DNA of 64,000 nt. Origin: Veillonella agrestimuris (lineage in GTDB: Bacteria; Bacillota; Negativicutes; Veillonellales; Veillonellaceae). The notes below the pieces were generated by a model. The model saw only the letters and a list, made by a program, of their open reading frames with translations, was not told where the DNA came from and did no database searches. The DNA lies in assembly GCF_943193065.1 (NCBI RefSeq), contig NZ_CALPCS010000011.1, positions 1 to 64,000 on the forward strand. Direction: 5' to 3'. Positions 8,496 to 17,629 of the stretch are shown piece after piece. How positions within the stretch are numbered: the stretch's first letter is position 1; each line of letters opens with the position of its first letter. Made by a program: the position numbers and the translations under genes.

Positions 8496-9311
8496 CTACT
8501 CTTCTTCGTCGAATACCACATCGAGAGGCTGACGCTCTACGATATTGCGATATTTTACCTTCGGATAGCCCATGAGAATAGCTCCAGCTACGATTTTGTC
8601 GTCAGGAATTCCCAACAATTCCATCAAAGGTTGGTATTCTGCCTCACCAGCGTGTTCGAAGAAGCCTGCCCAGCACGTACCAAGGCCTACAGACGGGGCA
8701 AACAACTCAGCATAAGCCAAGCAAGAGTGGCCGCTATCGTGCGTTCTATGAATATCTTTTTTAGACCCAATGGCCACCACGAGAGCTGGTGCATCACGGA
8801 GAATATATTCTTTTCCTTTGTCCACTTCTGCTTGTGCTACGCGCGCATAAAGGCGCATAATAGGCACAGTTTTACCGGCTAAATGCATCCATTCTAATAC
8901 AAGATCAGCAATTTGGCGTAGCTTTTCTTTGTTGCGAATAACAATGTAGGAAATACCTTGCGTATTTGTCGCCGTTGGAGCCATACGAGCTACGTTAAGA
9001 ACGCGGCGAATCAATTCAGCCGGTACTGGTTTATTTTGATAATTACGGATAGAACGACGGCTACGTAAAAATAACTCTGCCTCTTCCGGTGTAAACTTAG
9101 TTTCTTTTGTAATATCTATCTGTTCCGCACGCGGCGTCATATCGCTGTCTAAAGCAAGCGTAGGACATACGGAAATGCAATGTCCACAAGAAATACAACC
9201 ACCTTTACCTGTTACAGGACCATCATCGGTCATAACAAGAAGGCCTGTAGGACAATCAGCTACACAGAGGCCACAACGAGTACAGACTTCTGTATTTACA
9301 GTGAATAACAT
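8496..9311 (-). CDS. Ferredoxin-nitroreductase fusion protein
   Basis: An N-terminal bacterial 2[4Fe-4S] ferredoxin domain is fused to a nitroreductase-like FMN domain. The ferredoxin part carries CTRCGLCVADCPTG and CISCGHCISVCPT in about the first 50 residues. The flavin part starts with RSRRSIRNYQNKPVP and contains APTATNTQGISYIV. This fusion is common in anaerobes, where ferredoxin-type clusters feed electrons to the flavin; the substrate is unknown. I prefer the ATG at 9311, with GGGGG 11 bases before it, over an upstream TTG. The protein is about 271 residues and the gene is probably monocistronic. Confidence 0.88.
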   Translation of the reverse strand: MLFTVNTEVCTRCGLCVADCPTGLLVMTDDGPVTGKGGCISCGHCISVCPTLALDSDMTPRAEQIDITKETKFTPEEAELFLRSRRSIRNYQNKPVPAELIRRVLNVARMAPTATNTQGISYIVIRNKEKLRQIADLVLEWMHLAGKTVPIMRLYARVAQAEVDKGKEYILRDAPALVVAIGSKKDIHRTHDSGHSCLAYAELFAPSVGLGTCWAGFFEHAGEAEYQPLMELLGIPDDKIVAGAILMGYPKVKYRNIVERQPLDVVFDEEE

Positions 9312-9385
9312 AGTAATAAATACCCCCAAACTTTTACTATACCGCCTATTATATCATATAAAACTGTTTTTTCAGATATAAAATA

Positions 9386-9432
9386 AAAAGCTCACAACTG
9401 TTGATTTTTAAAATTAACAGTTGTGAGCTTTT
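9386..9432 (-). terminator. Terminator of the symporter gene
   Basis: A perfect 17-bp stem (AAAAGCTCACAACTGTT and complement) lies nine bases after the symporter stop. On the minus strand it runs into TTTTATTTTAT, so it is a strong intrinsic terminator. It can also form from the opposite strand. Confidence 0.88.
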
Positions 9433-9440
9433 ATTAAGTT

Positions 9441-10832
9441 TTACACTTCCCCTTCGCTCGGATTATCGTAAGCCGTTTGATTATTAGTGCCCATAATTTT
9501 ATCTACCACAAGAGCGTTGGTCATGGAACCAGATACGTTGAGGCATGTACGGCCCATGTCAATCAATGGGTCGATAGCCAAGATTGGGCTGATGGACGTA
9601 AAATATGCGCCAAGACCTGTACCGCTAAGGGATACAGAAGCCGCCATCGTCGCCGTTCCTGGAACGCCGGCAATACCAACGGAACCAATAGCGATAACGA
9701 TAACGCTCATGATGTACATCGTCATGTCGAACGGAATGCCCGCTACATTAGAAATGTACACAACAACGAGAGCCGGGAACACGCCGGCACAACCTTGCAT
9801 GCCCGCTGTAGTACCGAAGGACGCCACCGTGTTCGCCGTCGTCGGATTCACGCCGAGACGTTTCGTCAACGTTTCTACAGTGAGCGGCAATACACCCATA
9901 GAGGAGCGAGATGTGAAAGCCAAGAGCAACGGTGCTTTTGCTTTTTTGAAATAGGTAATCGGATTGTATCCAAAGCCAGCAATCAAGATCGCTTGGATTA
10001 CAAACATAATCAAAATACCTACATAGAGAAGAACTACGAAAAGGCCCATATCGAGGACAGCTTGCAAGCCACGTGTCGCCAATGTAGATGCCAACAAGGC
10101 TACTACACCGTAAGGCATTAATCCAATAAGGAAATCCGCCATCCAAGAGATGATTTTATGTAGCTCATTGAACAATTTGGTAAATACTTCTAAGGAGTCT
10201 TCTTTTGTTGTCTTAATAAGTCGTGCAATACTGCCCGTAATGATGGCGAATACTACGATACCGATAACATTTGTTTCAGCGGCCGCTTGAATTGGATTGC
10301 TCGGAATGAGCGCTCTGAACGTATCCACCATCGGTTTAATTTCTCTGATTTTACGGCCCGATTCCAGTACGTCAAAACCTTGACCTAACCCAAAGGCATT
10401 ACCTAAGATCAAGCCTACAATGGCAGCTATTGCAACCATGCCTAAGTTCGTACTTACCATAGCTACGACTAATTTTTTAAGATTAGCACCGGCCTCCATG
10501 TTGAGGATAACATGGACGATAGAAATAAATACGATAGGAATAACGAGCATCCGGATTAAGTCGATAAATCCGCCTCCCACTAAGGAGAACCATTTCGTAC
10601 TTTCTTTAATGTATACAACTTTTGCTGGATCATCAGGGAAGCCAGCAACAATTTGAATAGCTATCCCCAATAGAGCACCTAACACCGTACCGATAATAAC
10701 GAGATTACCAAAGGATGTACCTTTGCGTTGCAAACCGTAAATGAGGAATAATAAAGCCACAAATACGGCAATAATACCTATACTAAGGGGATCACTTAGC
10801 ATGAGGTAATCTTGAAAAAATGGAATATTCAT
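9441..10832 (-). CDS. TcyP-like cation:dicarboxylate/amino acid symporter
   Basis: This inner-membrane DAACS-family symporter has 463 residues. The order of motifs matches the L-cystine transporter TcyP of Bacillus more than GltP: LAFTSRSSMGVLPL, ASFGTTAGMQGCAGVFPAL, VGIAGVPGTATMAA and IDMGRTCLNVSGSMTNAL. Eight or more hydrophobic segments and re-entrant loops are visible. The ATG at 10832 follows AGAGG at six bases; an upstream GTG at 10859 lacks a site. Cystine uptake is the likeliest role, but dicarboxylate or other amino acid transport cannot be excluded. A TTGTCA/TATACT promoter lies about 90 bases upstream. Confidence 0.82.
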   Translation of the reverse strand: MNIPFFQDYLMLSDPLSIGIIAVFVALLFLIYGLQRKGTSFGNLVIIGTVLGALLGIAIQIVAGFPDDPAKVVYIKESTKWFSLVGGGFIDLIRMLVIPIVFISIVHVILNMEAGANLKKLVVAMVSTNLGMVAIAAIVGLILGNAFGLGQGFDVLESGRKIREIKPMVDTFRALIPSNPIQAAAETNVIGIVVFAIITGSIARLIKTTKEDSLEVFTKLFNELHKIISWMADFLIGLMPYGVVALLASTLATRGLQAVLDMGLFVVLLYVGILIMFVIQAILIAGFGYNPITYFKKAKAPLLLAFTSRSSMGVLPLTVETLTKRLGVNPTTANTVASFGTTAGMQGCAGVFPALVVVYISNVAGIPFDMTMYIMSVIVIAIGSVGIAGVPGTATMAASVSLSGTGLGAYFTSISPILAIDPLIDMGRTCLNVSGSMTNALVVDKIMGTNNQTAYDNPSEGEV

Positions 10833-10924
10833 AACGCACCTCTTTGCAATTTGCCACACTTACCTCTTCTGAGGTAGCGATAGCATTAACAGTTTAATTC
10901 ATATCAAATCAATAGGTTATTTAT

Positions 10925-10952
10925 AGTATAGCACAAATCCACAATTTGACAA
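10925..10952 (-). promoter_or_regulatory. Promoter of the TcyP-like gene
   Basis: On the minus strand TTGTCA (10952-10947) and TATACT (10930-10925) are separated by 16 bases. The predicted leader is about 85 bases long and contains a small perfect hairpin, TACCTC-TTCT-GAGGTA, at 10861-10876. The rest of 10833-11166 holds this promoter and the lutC terminator and no gene. Confidence 0.55.
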
Positions 10953-11027
10953 GAAATTATATCGAAAAATTTTGCCAAATCTCATAATTATCAGTAACTT
11001 TCATAGTTACCTGTAATTAAGCAACAA

Positions 11028-11056
11028 AAAGCGGCCTTCCATAGGAAAGCCGCTTT
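11028..11056 (-). terminator. Terminator downstream of lutABC
   Basis: A 13-bp stem with one mismatch (AAAGCGGC and GCCGCTTT outer arms) lies about 110 bases after the lutC stop. Minus-strand reading ends in TTTTTGTTG. It separates the lut operon from the symporter promoter. Confidence 0.75.
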
Positions 11057-11166
11057 CATAATAGGAAAACTAAGTCGCTACTGAGTTTTCACTATAATTA
11101 TGACCTATCGATCAATGAAGATGTATATACTTCGTATTGTTATCAACTAAACTATATATATCTCGA

Positions 11167-11895
11167 TTAGCGATCAACTAAGATGTATGTACATTGAATT
11201 GGACCATGAGCACCGTCAACGCGAACAAGTTCGATGTCAGCAGTACGAGATGGGCCAGAGATTAAGCAGATATTACCAGGGAATGCAGATGGATCTGCAT
11301 TATAGCGTTCTTGCAACATCTCCATTGTTTGTGTCATACGAGGACGAATTGTATCTGTGTACACAACAGCAATGTGAGTATCTGGTAACAAGCTAATAGC
11401 GCGACCAGATTCAACAGTAGATTCTTGTACTACCGTAGCTGTTTCTGCAATACCACAAGATGCGAAAGTAACACCAATATCAGCATTAGCTGTATTATCG
11501 ATACACGCTTGACGACCAAGAGATGCATCCCATTGGAAATACGTGCGTTCACCATTGTTAGTTTCTGCATCTTTAGCGAACAATTCTTTTAATTTGTATT
11601 CCTCTACTTCTTTAGTACTTGGGAATACTACTTTACCATTACCCCAATCAGCAATAGCTGCCAAAATTGTTTCACCTAATTTATCAGGTGTTGTGTTTAC
11701 ATATTTAGTACCGTTTTTATCACACTCAGCTTTGAACATGGCGATGACTTGATCACGAGATAAGTCTTGGTACATAGTTTCTTGAGGACCTTTGCTGTAG
11801 TCGAAATCTTCTACATACGCCGGGCAGAGTGCTTGGTCTCGGCCTAATGCACGAGATAAACGGGAAATAAATTGTTTACGTTTAGCTTCATCCAT
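11167..11895 (-). CDS. lutC: LutC-type LUD-domain lactate utilization protein
   Basis: This is the third subunit of the LutABC system, which oxidises L-lactate to pyruvate through an iron-sulfur electron chain. The 242-residue protein is a LUD-domain (DUF162) member. The N-terminus KRKQFISRLSRALGR and the C-terminal LISGPSRTADIELVRVDGAHG are family signatures, the latter resembling the nucleotide-sugar binding loop of the isomerase-like fold. Its ATG overlaps the lutB stop in TAATG, so translation is coupled. Lactate is the principal carbon source for Veillonella, which fits an operon of this kind. Confidence 0.93.
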   Translation of the reverse strand: MDEAKRKQFISRLSRALGRDQALCPAYVEDFDYSKGPQETMYQDLSRDQVIAMFKAECDKNGTKYVNTTPDKLGETILAAIADWGNGKVVFPSTKEVEEYKLKELFAKDAETNNGERTYFQWDASLGRQACIDNTANADIGVTFASCGIAETATVVQESTVESGRAISLLPDTHIAVVYTDTIRPRMTQTMEMLQERYNADPSAFPGNICLISGPSRTADIELVRVDGAHGPIQCTYILVDR

Positions 11896-13340
11896 TATTT
11901 ATTCTCCTTTTTTTTGTTTTTCTCATGTTCAGCATAAAGGTCACGGAACTTCTTGAACTTCAAGGATCCCATTTCTTTGGACTTAGTCCAGCCACCCATT
12001 ACAGGCACTGCTTGCGTCCACTTAGGCATATTACCTTCGTTATTGCTAATTAAATTCATACCAAGAGCACCTGCTTTTGTGCCAAGATCGAACAATGTGG
12101 AATTGCCGAATACTTTAGCCGCTGCAGTAAAGATAGCTTCTTCTGCTTTTGGACGAGTTTTTTCAATATCAGCCATAATATGACGATGTTCCATTAATAA
12201 TTCATGTAATGGAATCGCTACTGGACAGTTTTCTGTACATGCACCACACAATGTAGACGCATATGGAAGATCACCAGCTACTTCATAGCCTTTGAACAAT
12301 GGAGTCAATACAGCACCCATTGGACCTGGATATACAGAGCCGTAACCATGTCCAGAAATGTGACGGTATACTGGGCAAATATTCATACAAGCACCGCAGC
12401 GGATACAACGAAGCATTTCTTGGAATTTACCACCGAGGATGCCAGAACGACCATTGTCGATAATGATAATGTTCATTTCTTCTGGGCCATCCGCTTCGCC
12501 AGATCGTTGAGGACCTGTCATCATAGAGAAGTAGTTGGAGATTTTAGCACCTACCGCAGAACGGTTCAACATCTCCATCATAACGTCAAGGGCTTTGAAA
12601 TCAGGCACGATACGCTCAGTACCTAAGAACACGATTTGTGTTTTAGGAATGGAGCTCGCCATACGGCCGTTACCTTCATTAGATACAATTGTACAAGTAC
12701 CAGATGCAGCTACCGCAAAGTTACAGCCGTTAACACCAACGTCAGCTTTCAAGAAGCGCTCACGTACATAACCACGTACGAAGTGAGTCATTTCTTCTGG
12801 ATTTTCAGTGCCAGTGTAACCTAATTTTTCTGCGAAAATTTCGCGGATACGGTTACGTTCGAAGTGAAGGCCTGGTACTACGATGTGAGACGGTGGGCTC
12901 ACTGCTGTTTGCAAAATGAACTCAGCCAAGTCAGTTTCGTTAACTTCGATACCAGCTTCTTCTAATACTTCGTTCAAGCCAATTTCTTCAGTTAAAATTG
13001 TTTTAGATTTTACTATCATTTTCGCTTCTTTTTCACGAAGAATGTTCAAAGCGATTTGATTAGCTTCTTTATCATCAAAAGCGAAGTGTACTTTAGCACC
13101 TGCTTTTTCTGCATTGTCTGCAAATTGGTTTACATAGTAATCCAAATTGTTAAGAACGTGGTCACGAATCGCTGCCGCTTCTGCACGGAAGTCAAGCCAT
13201 TCAGGCACTTCAGCTACAACGCTATTACGTTTATCATAAAACACGTCTTGTGCTTTTTTGATGGCTGCAACTTTGAAATCGTCTGCCAAGCACTCTTTAA
13301 TGCGTGTTTTGTAAGGGCGATTATCATATATTAAGCTCAT
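11895..13340 (-). CDS. lutB: LutB-type iron-sulfur lactate utilization protein
   Basis: This 481-residue protein combines an N-terminal LUD domain with a ferredoxin-like 2[4Fe-4S] module and a C-terminal LutB tail. The cluster ligands are in CIRCGACMNICPVYRHI (about residue 312) and CGACTENCPVAIPLHEL (about 367). The GVNGCNFAVAASGTC segment is typical of LutB. It is the electron-transfer subunit of lactate oxidation and is predicted to be cytoplasmic or loosely membrane associated. AAGGAGGAG precedes the ATG. The gene lies 12 bases downstream of lutA and overlaps lutC by one base. Confidence 0.94.
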   Translation of the reverse strand: MSLIYDNRPYKTRIKECLADDFKVAAIKKAQDVFYDKRNSVVAEVPEWLDFRAEAAAIRDHVLNNLDYYVNQFADNAEKAGAKVHFAFDDKEANQIALNILREKEAKMIVKSKTILTEEIGLNEVLEEAGIEVNETDLAEFILQTAVSPPSHIVVPGLHFERNRIREIFAEKLGYTGTENPEEMTHFVRGYVRERFLKADVGVNGCNFAVAASGTCTIVSNEGNGRMASSIPKTQIVFLGTERIVPDFKALDVMMEMLNRSAVGAKISNYFSMMTGPQRSGEADGPEEMNIIIIDNGRSGILGGKFQEMLRCIRCGACMNICPVYRHISGHGYGSVYPGPMGAVLTPLFKGYEVAGDLPYASTLCGACTENCPVAIPLHELLMEHRHIMADIEKTRPKAEEAIFTAAAKVFGNSTLFDLGTKAGALGMNLISNNEGNMPKWTQAVPVMGGWTKSKEMGSLKFKKFRDLYAEHEKNKKKENK

Positions 13341-13352
13341 GAGTTCTCCTCC

Positions 13353-14090
13353 TTAACGGCAATTCAAGATTTCAGCAATGTGCATTACTTTAATACGGCG
13401 GTCAATAACGCCTTCTTTGTGAAGACGATCAAGCATACCAGCAATATTCATAAGACAAGCTTGGTCAGAACCGGAAATAACATTAGCACCAGTGCTAGCG
13501 ATTTCCAATGCTTTTTCGCGAGTCATTACTTCGTTGATTTCTGGGTTTTTAACGGAGAAAGTACCACCGAAACCACAGCAACGGTCTGCACGAGGTAATT
13601 CAATTAAGTTGATATCTTTAACATTGCGAAGGAGTTTAAATGGAGGTTCTTTAACACCCATTAAACGAGTTACGTGGCAAGATGTATGATATGTTACGGA
13701 CTCATTGAAACGAGCACCTACATCTTCTACGCCTAATACGTCTGTAATGAACTCAGTGAATTCATAAATTTTAGAGCTTAATTTTTCTGCGCGATGCAAC
13801 CATTCTGGTTCATCTTTCAAGAAGTGATGATATTCATCACGAATTGCAAATGCGCAAGATCCGGACATGCTGACTACATATTCAGAGTTTTCAAAGCATT
13901 CAATAGTATTCTTAATCGCATCCATAGCAGCTTTGTTATAGCCAGAGTTTGTGAACATTTGTCCACAGCATACTTGTTTTTTAGGCACTACGAGTTCGCA
14001 GCCCAAGTTTTCAAGTACATGTACACCAGCCATGCCTACATGGGGATAGAACATGTCAATCAAACACTGTTGGAAAAGATGAATTTTCAT
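13353..14090 (-). CDS. lutA: LutA-type (Fe-S)-binding protein, CCG domain
   Basis: This 245-residue protein has two cysteine-rich CCG domains related to HdrB and GlcF. They are visible in KKQVCCGQMFTNSGY and in ELPRADRCCGFGGTFSVKNPE near the C-terminus, with the partner region TYHTSCHVTRLMG. In LutABC it is the likely site of lactate oxidation or electron transfer. The start is the ATG at 14090, preceded by GAGGA at seven bases; the open frame extends 63 bases upstream without a ribosome-binding site. It is the first gene of the lutABC operon. Confidence 0.93.
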   Translation of the reverse strand: MKIHLFQQCLIDMFYPHVGMAGVHVLENLGCELVVPKKQVCCGQMFTNSGYNKAAMDAIKNTIECFENSEYVVSMSGSCAFAIRDEYHHFLKDEPEWLHRAEKLSSKIYEFTEFITDVLGVEDVGARFNESVTYHTSCHVTRLMGVKEPPFKLLRNVKDINLIELPRADRCCGFGGTFSVKNPEINEVMTREKALEIASTGANVISGSDQACLMNIAGMLDRLHKEGVIDRRIKVMHIAEILNCR

Positions 14091-14621
14091 AATTTCGTCC
14101 TCAACTTTTCTAGTACTTACCTCAAAAATATAATATATCCCTAACGGCATCATTTATACAACATATATAAATATACCGAGAATAGTATGACAATCTTTAA
14201 CCCCAAATGGTAAAGAGTGTTTCGATATCATTATAAATAAGCTAATGATAAAAGTCCAAACAATTGCTATATTAGTATTTATCCATTAATAAAATACATT
14301 GTTATGCGTTTTTCTCATAATAAGACTTTCAAAATAGAAAGCACTCTATTTCATTTATCAAAATTTTTAATGATACTGACTTCAATTACAGGATTCCTCT
14401 TATATTTTTGCGAATCTCTATCAATTTCTACTAATCGACTCCACTTTCACTTTTTCATATCATACTCATTCATTTCCAAAGAGCAGTATTCATAATATAC
14501 AAACAATTATATTGTTTATACAAATTGTACCATTATACATTACTTTTTCTTATAGTAGTTATTATTCTATAAAAGTGCTATAATTTATCGTATATACATA
14601 TGGTTTGAAAGGAGCTTTCCC
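14091..14621. promoter_or_regulatory. Divergent promoter region between lutA and SLH gene
   Basis: These 531 AT-rich bases hold no convincing gene. On the minus strand TTGTCA (14193-14188) with a TTATAT about 17 bases downstream is a candidate lut promoter, giving a leader of about 70 bases. On the plus strand TATAAT at 14579-14584 and AAAGGAGC at 14608-14615 serve the SLH gene, with no clear -35 box. A 63-codon frame at 14304-14495 has no ribosome-binding site or recognisable composition. I saw no clear operator for a lactate regulator. Confidence 0.4.
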
Positions 14622-16247
14622 ATGAAACTCAATAAATTATCTTTATCTTTAGCAATCACATTAGCTATTGGCTCTACATTTGGCATTATGAACTACGCTC
14701 ATGCAGCCACTACAAATACAACAGAAACAACCTCCGCTGTAGCTAACGCAGTAGACACAGCTGAAAGTAAAATACAAGCAACAACAACAAAAGCTAAAGC
14801 AGAGACAACAGCAGCAAAGTCCAAATCTGACGCTACTACTAACAAAGTAAAAGCCCATGCCGCAACAGCAAAAACCAAAGCTGACTCCGCTACTAGCAAA
14901 GCAAAATCAACGGCTACTACTGCTAAAAAAGATGCGAAATCAACTGAAAAAACTGTAAAAGCAGACGCAAAAGCAACAAAAGTAGATACTAAAACAACAG
15001 CAAAAGAAACAACTACTAAAACAGCAGTAAAAACAGAAAAACCAAAAGAAAATTTACCAGTTGGCGTATACACTGACACCAAAGATAACTGGGCGCGCAA
15101 TGCTATCCAAGTGATGACACAAGCGGGCTATTTATCTGGTTACGCTGACGACACATTCCGTCCAGGCCAAGTGATTACGCGCGAACAAGCTGCTGCCATT
15201 TACAGCAATGTATTGCAAAAAGAATTGAGCGAGCAAGAATTAGCAGAAGCTATTACGAAAGAAACAGCTATCTCCTACAGCGACGTTGAAAGTGATCGTT
15301 GGTCTAATTCTGCTATTAAATTAGCTGGCGCTACAGGCGTTATGGAAGGCACTTCTAAAACGGCTTTCAACCCTAGCAAAGCGATGAACCGCGAAGAGTT
15401 CGTAGCAGCTACTGCTAATTTAGTGAAAAAAATCAAACCTGATGCAGCTATCAAAACGGAAAAAGTAACGTTCAAAGACGAAGCAAGCATTTCCAGCGAA
15501 TATAAAAAAGACATCGAATACATGGCACAACGCGGCTATGTAGCGTCTGGTGCCACTACTGATTTCAACCCAACCCAAGCAGTAACACGCGCACAAGCAG
15601 CTACGATTTTAAACCGCATTTTAGGTGACGGCATTGCTTCTAAAGCGACTACTAATACAAATGCAAAACCAGTAGCCACAAAAAAAGAAGCTACCAAAGA
15701 AACCGTTAAAGATACTACTAAAACAAAAACAGTGTCAGATACAAAAGCAACGGAAGAAAAAGTAGATACGTCCTCTCGTTTCGTTCGCCCTGCTAGCAAA
15801 ACAGTAACGGTAAAACCGTTGACACAAAAACAACAAGAATCCTTGGAAAACAACGTATTCACTGAGTTGAACAAAACTTACAAAACGCCAGAAGCTTTCC
15901 AAGATTACGGCGTAATGTACTGGCGTGACAATCAATTGCATGTAGCATTGAAAAATGTCAGCGACATGGACACTGTGAAAGCTAACTTAGCGAGCCGTAA
16001 TAACTCCACTGTAAACGACTATGTCGTAGTAGAGCCTTCCCGCTATAGCCAAACAGAATACGATGTCATCGAAAATAACTTCCGCAATTACTACGCTAAA
16101 AATGAAAAAGCAGGCAACATTATTACTACATTCCCAGATGTAAAAAATAACCAATTATATGCTGTAGTTAGCACTGCAAGTTATGAAACACAACAAGGCA
16201 TTTCCAAAGTATTCGGTTCTAAAGTAAAAATGATTGTAAAACGCTAA
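14622..16247 (+). CDS. SLH-domain secreted protein with Ala/Lys/Thr-rich segment
   Basis: This 541-residue secreted protein has a signal peptide ending in NYAHA, then a low-complexity segment rich in Ala, Lys and Thr (about residues 45-145) with recurring KAKADSATSKAKS-like heptad repeats. Three SLH modules follow (about 148-345): GYLSGYADDTFRPGQVITREQ, the degenerate GVMEGTSKTAFNPSKAMNRE, and GYVASGATTDFNPTQAVTRAQ. A second short Lys/Thr linker leads to a C-terminal domain of about 130 residues shared with the next gene. In diderm Firmicutes SLH domains bind polyaminated peptidoglycan, so a periplasmic wall-bound location is likely. Its function is unknown. It is probably in an operon with the next gene, 13 bases away. 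Confidence 0.85.
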   Translation: MKLNKLSLSLAITLAIGSTFGIMNYAHAATTNTTETTSAVANAVDTAESKIQATTTKAKAETTAAKSKSDATTNKVKAHAATAKTKADSATSKAKSTATTAKKDAKSTEKTVKADAKATKVDTKTTAKETTTKTAVKTEKPKENLPVGVYTDTKDNWARNAIQVMTQAGYLSGYADDTFRPGQVITREQAAAIYSNVLQKELSEQELAEAITKETAISYSDVESDRWSNSAIKLAGATGVMEGTSKTAFNPSKAMNREEFVAATANLVKKIKPDAAIKTEKVTFKDEASISSEYKKDIEYMAQRGYVASGATTDFNPTQAVTRAQAATILNRILGDGIASKATTNTNAKPVATKKEATKETVKDTTKTKTVSDTKATEEKVDTSSRFVRPASKTVTVKPLTQKQQESLENNVFTELNKTYKTPEAFQDYGVMYWRDNQLHVALKNVSDMDTVKANLASRNNSTVNDYVVVEPSRYSQTEYDVIENNFRNYYAKNEKAGNIITTFPDVKNNQLYAVVSTASYETQQGISKVFGSKVKMIVKR

Positions 16248-16260
16248 GTAAGAGGATTTC

Positions 16261-17556
16261 ATGGGACAATTTAGAAAATATACTTTATCAGCTTTAGTAG
16301 CAGCGGCTCTACTCAATGCGACAGGCTTTGCCGTTGCTGCTGAGCCTACTGTACAAACAAGAGCTACGTCTGTAGCTCCACATGCAATGGCTGCAACAAC
16401 AGCGACAGTATCGACTACAACCGCTGCAACTCCTACAGTAGCAGATATCGTCAACCAACAAGCGTTGGTGACAACACCAAAAAATATTCAAGACGTACGT
16501 CCTTTCATCTTCTCCGACGTACCTAGTGATTTCTGGGCGTCTCGCTCCATTAGCGGTGTAACAAAAGCAAAACTGATGAATGGCTACTCGGACGGCACAT
16601 TCCGTCCTAACCAAGCGATGACTCGCGAAGAAGTAGCGTCTTTATTCAACAATCTCACTGACGACGGCGAAGCCGCTTTCTTATCTAGCAAATTTAAAGA
16701 TATTACATCGGATCGTTGGTCTGCCCTCGCTATCGCTTCCGTATCTCGTAAAAATATCATTTCCGGTTACGGCGACGATACGTACCAACCAGAGAAATAT
16801 ATGTCTCGCCAAGAATTTGCTGTCGTAGCAGATAACTACATTCACTACTTAGGATATACCACAGAAGATCCAACTGTACTCGATTCCATCGCTTATGGAG
16901 ACCAAAAATATATTGCTCCATGGGCTCAAGACGCTGTACGCGAATTAGCCTACTTAGGATTTACTAGCTATGCACCTGGCACGATGTTCAATCCAGAAAA
17001 ATACATCACCCGTGCAGAAGCTGCCGAAGTGGCCTTCCGTATGACCCAAACGCCACAAGCATTAGCATTCCATAATGCGCTGTATCGTCAAGAAGTGGAA
17101 AATAAAACGTCCGCCATCATCGACCGTACGTTGAACTATGGCAACGATTTCAGCAAATTCCGCAACGAAGGCGCTCTCTTCTGGGATGAAAGCAAATTAC
17201 ATGTTACAGCGGTGGACAAAAAAGATGTGAAAGCCTTAACAGACGCTTTCACAAATGCTAGAGACCCACAATTGGATGCCACTATCCTCGTAAGCCAAGG
17301 TAAATTGACACAAGCTCAATTAGAAGAATACCAAGCCAACGCTGTCTCTCTCTATAAAAACAGTGAACCAACTGGCAATATTCTAGCTATCAAACCGTCC
17401 GCAGATACATCAGCCCTCATTCTCACAGTAAGTGCTATGAACGATGCAACGGTAAAAGCATTCAAAAAAGAGTTTGGTAAAAAAGTAGTTCTTCAATTAC
17501 CACAAGAAGAAACAACGACTACTATCCAATTCCCATTGCCGGCTAAACAGAAATAA
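16261..17556 (+). CDS. SLH-domain secreted protein, paralogue
   Basis: This 431-residue secreted protein has a signal peptide ending in GFAVAA, a Thr/Ala-rich linker, and three SLH modules (about residues 85-265). Recognisable SLH motifs are AKLMNGYSDGTFRPNQAMTRE, KNIISGYGDDTYQPEKYMSRQ and FTSYAPGTMFNPEKYITRAE. Its C-terminal domain of about 120 residues (GALFWDESKLHV to KEFGKKVVLQLP) aligns with that of the preceding protein (GVMYWRDNQLHV to KVFGSKVKMIVKR). It lacks the Lys-rich segment of its neighbour and any outer-membrane barrel. It is probably peptidoglycan-bound in the periplasm. The ATG follows AAGAGG and the gene ends at a strong terminator. Confidence 0.85.
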   Translation: MGQFRKYTLSALVAAALLNATGFAVAAEPTVQTRATSVAPHAMAATTATVSTTTAATPTVADIVNQQALVTTPKNIQDVRPFIFSDVPSDFWASRSISGVTKAKLMNGYSDGTFRPNQAMTREEVASLFNNLTDDGEAAFLSSKFKDITSDRWSALAIASVSRKNIISGYGDDTYQPEKYMSRQEFAVVADNYIHYLGYTTEDPTVLDSIAYGDQKYIAPWAQDAVRELAYLGFTSYAPGTMFNPEKYITRAEAAEVAFRMTQTPQALAFHNALYRQEVENKTSAIIDRTLNYGNDFSKFRNEGALFWDESKLHVTAVDKKDVKALTDAFTNARDPQLDATILVSQGKLTQAQLEEYQANAVSLYKNSEPTGNILAIKPSADTSALILTVSAMNDATVKAFKKEFGKKVVLQLPQEETTTTIQFPLPAKQK

Positions 17557-17570
17557 TAAAAATAATAAAC

Positions 17571-17606
17571 AAAAAGCCGTCTACCTCGAAAGGTAGACGG
17601 CTTTTT
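17571..17606 (+). terminator. Bidirectional terminator after SLH pair
   Basis: A perfect 16-bp stem (AAAAAGCCGTCTACCT and complement) with a CGAA tetraloop lies 14 bases after the second SLH gene and 23 bases from the converging DUF3298 gene. It serves the plus strand and possibly both. Confidence 0.92.
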
Positions 17607-17629
17607 GTTATGCCTAGAGCTATAAGCCC

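Noticed and set aside
9477..10121. Long open frame antisense to the TcyP-like symporter
   Set aside because: It is a shadow of the coding strand: unlikely composition, rich in His, Arg and Cys, and no start signals.
14304..14495. 63-codon plus-strand frame between lutA and the SLH gene
   Set aside because: It has no ribosome-binding site and its composition is that of AT-rich intergenic DNA.
14699..15100. Minus-strand frame opposite the Ala/Lys/Thr-rich SLH segment
   Set aside because: The Val/Ala/Phe-rich pattern is the reverse of the low-complexity repeats on the coding strand.
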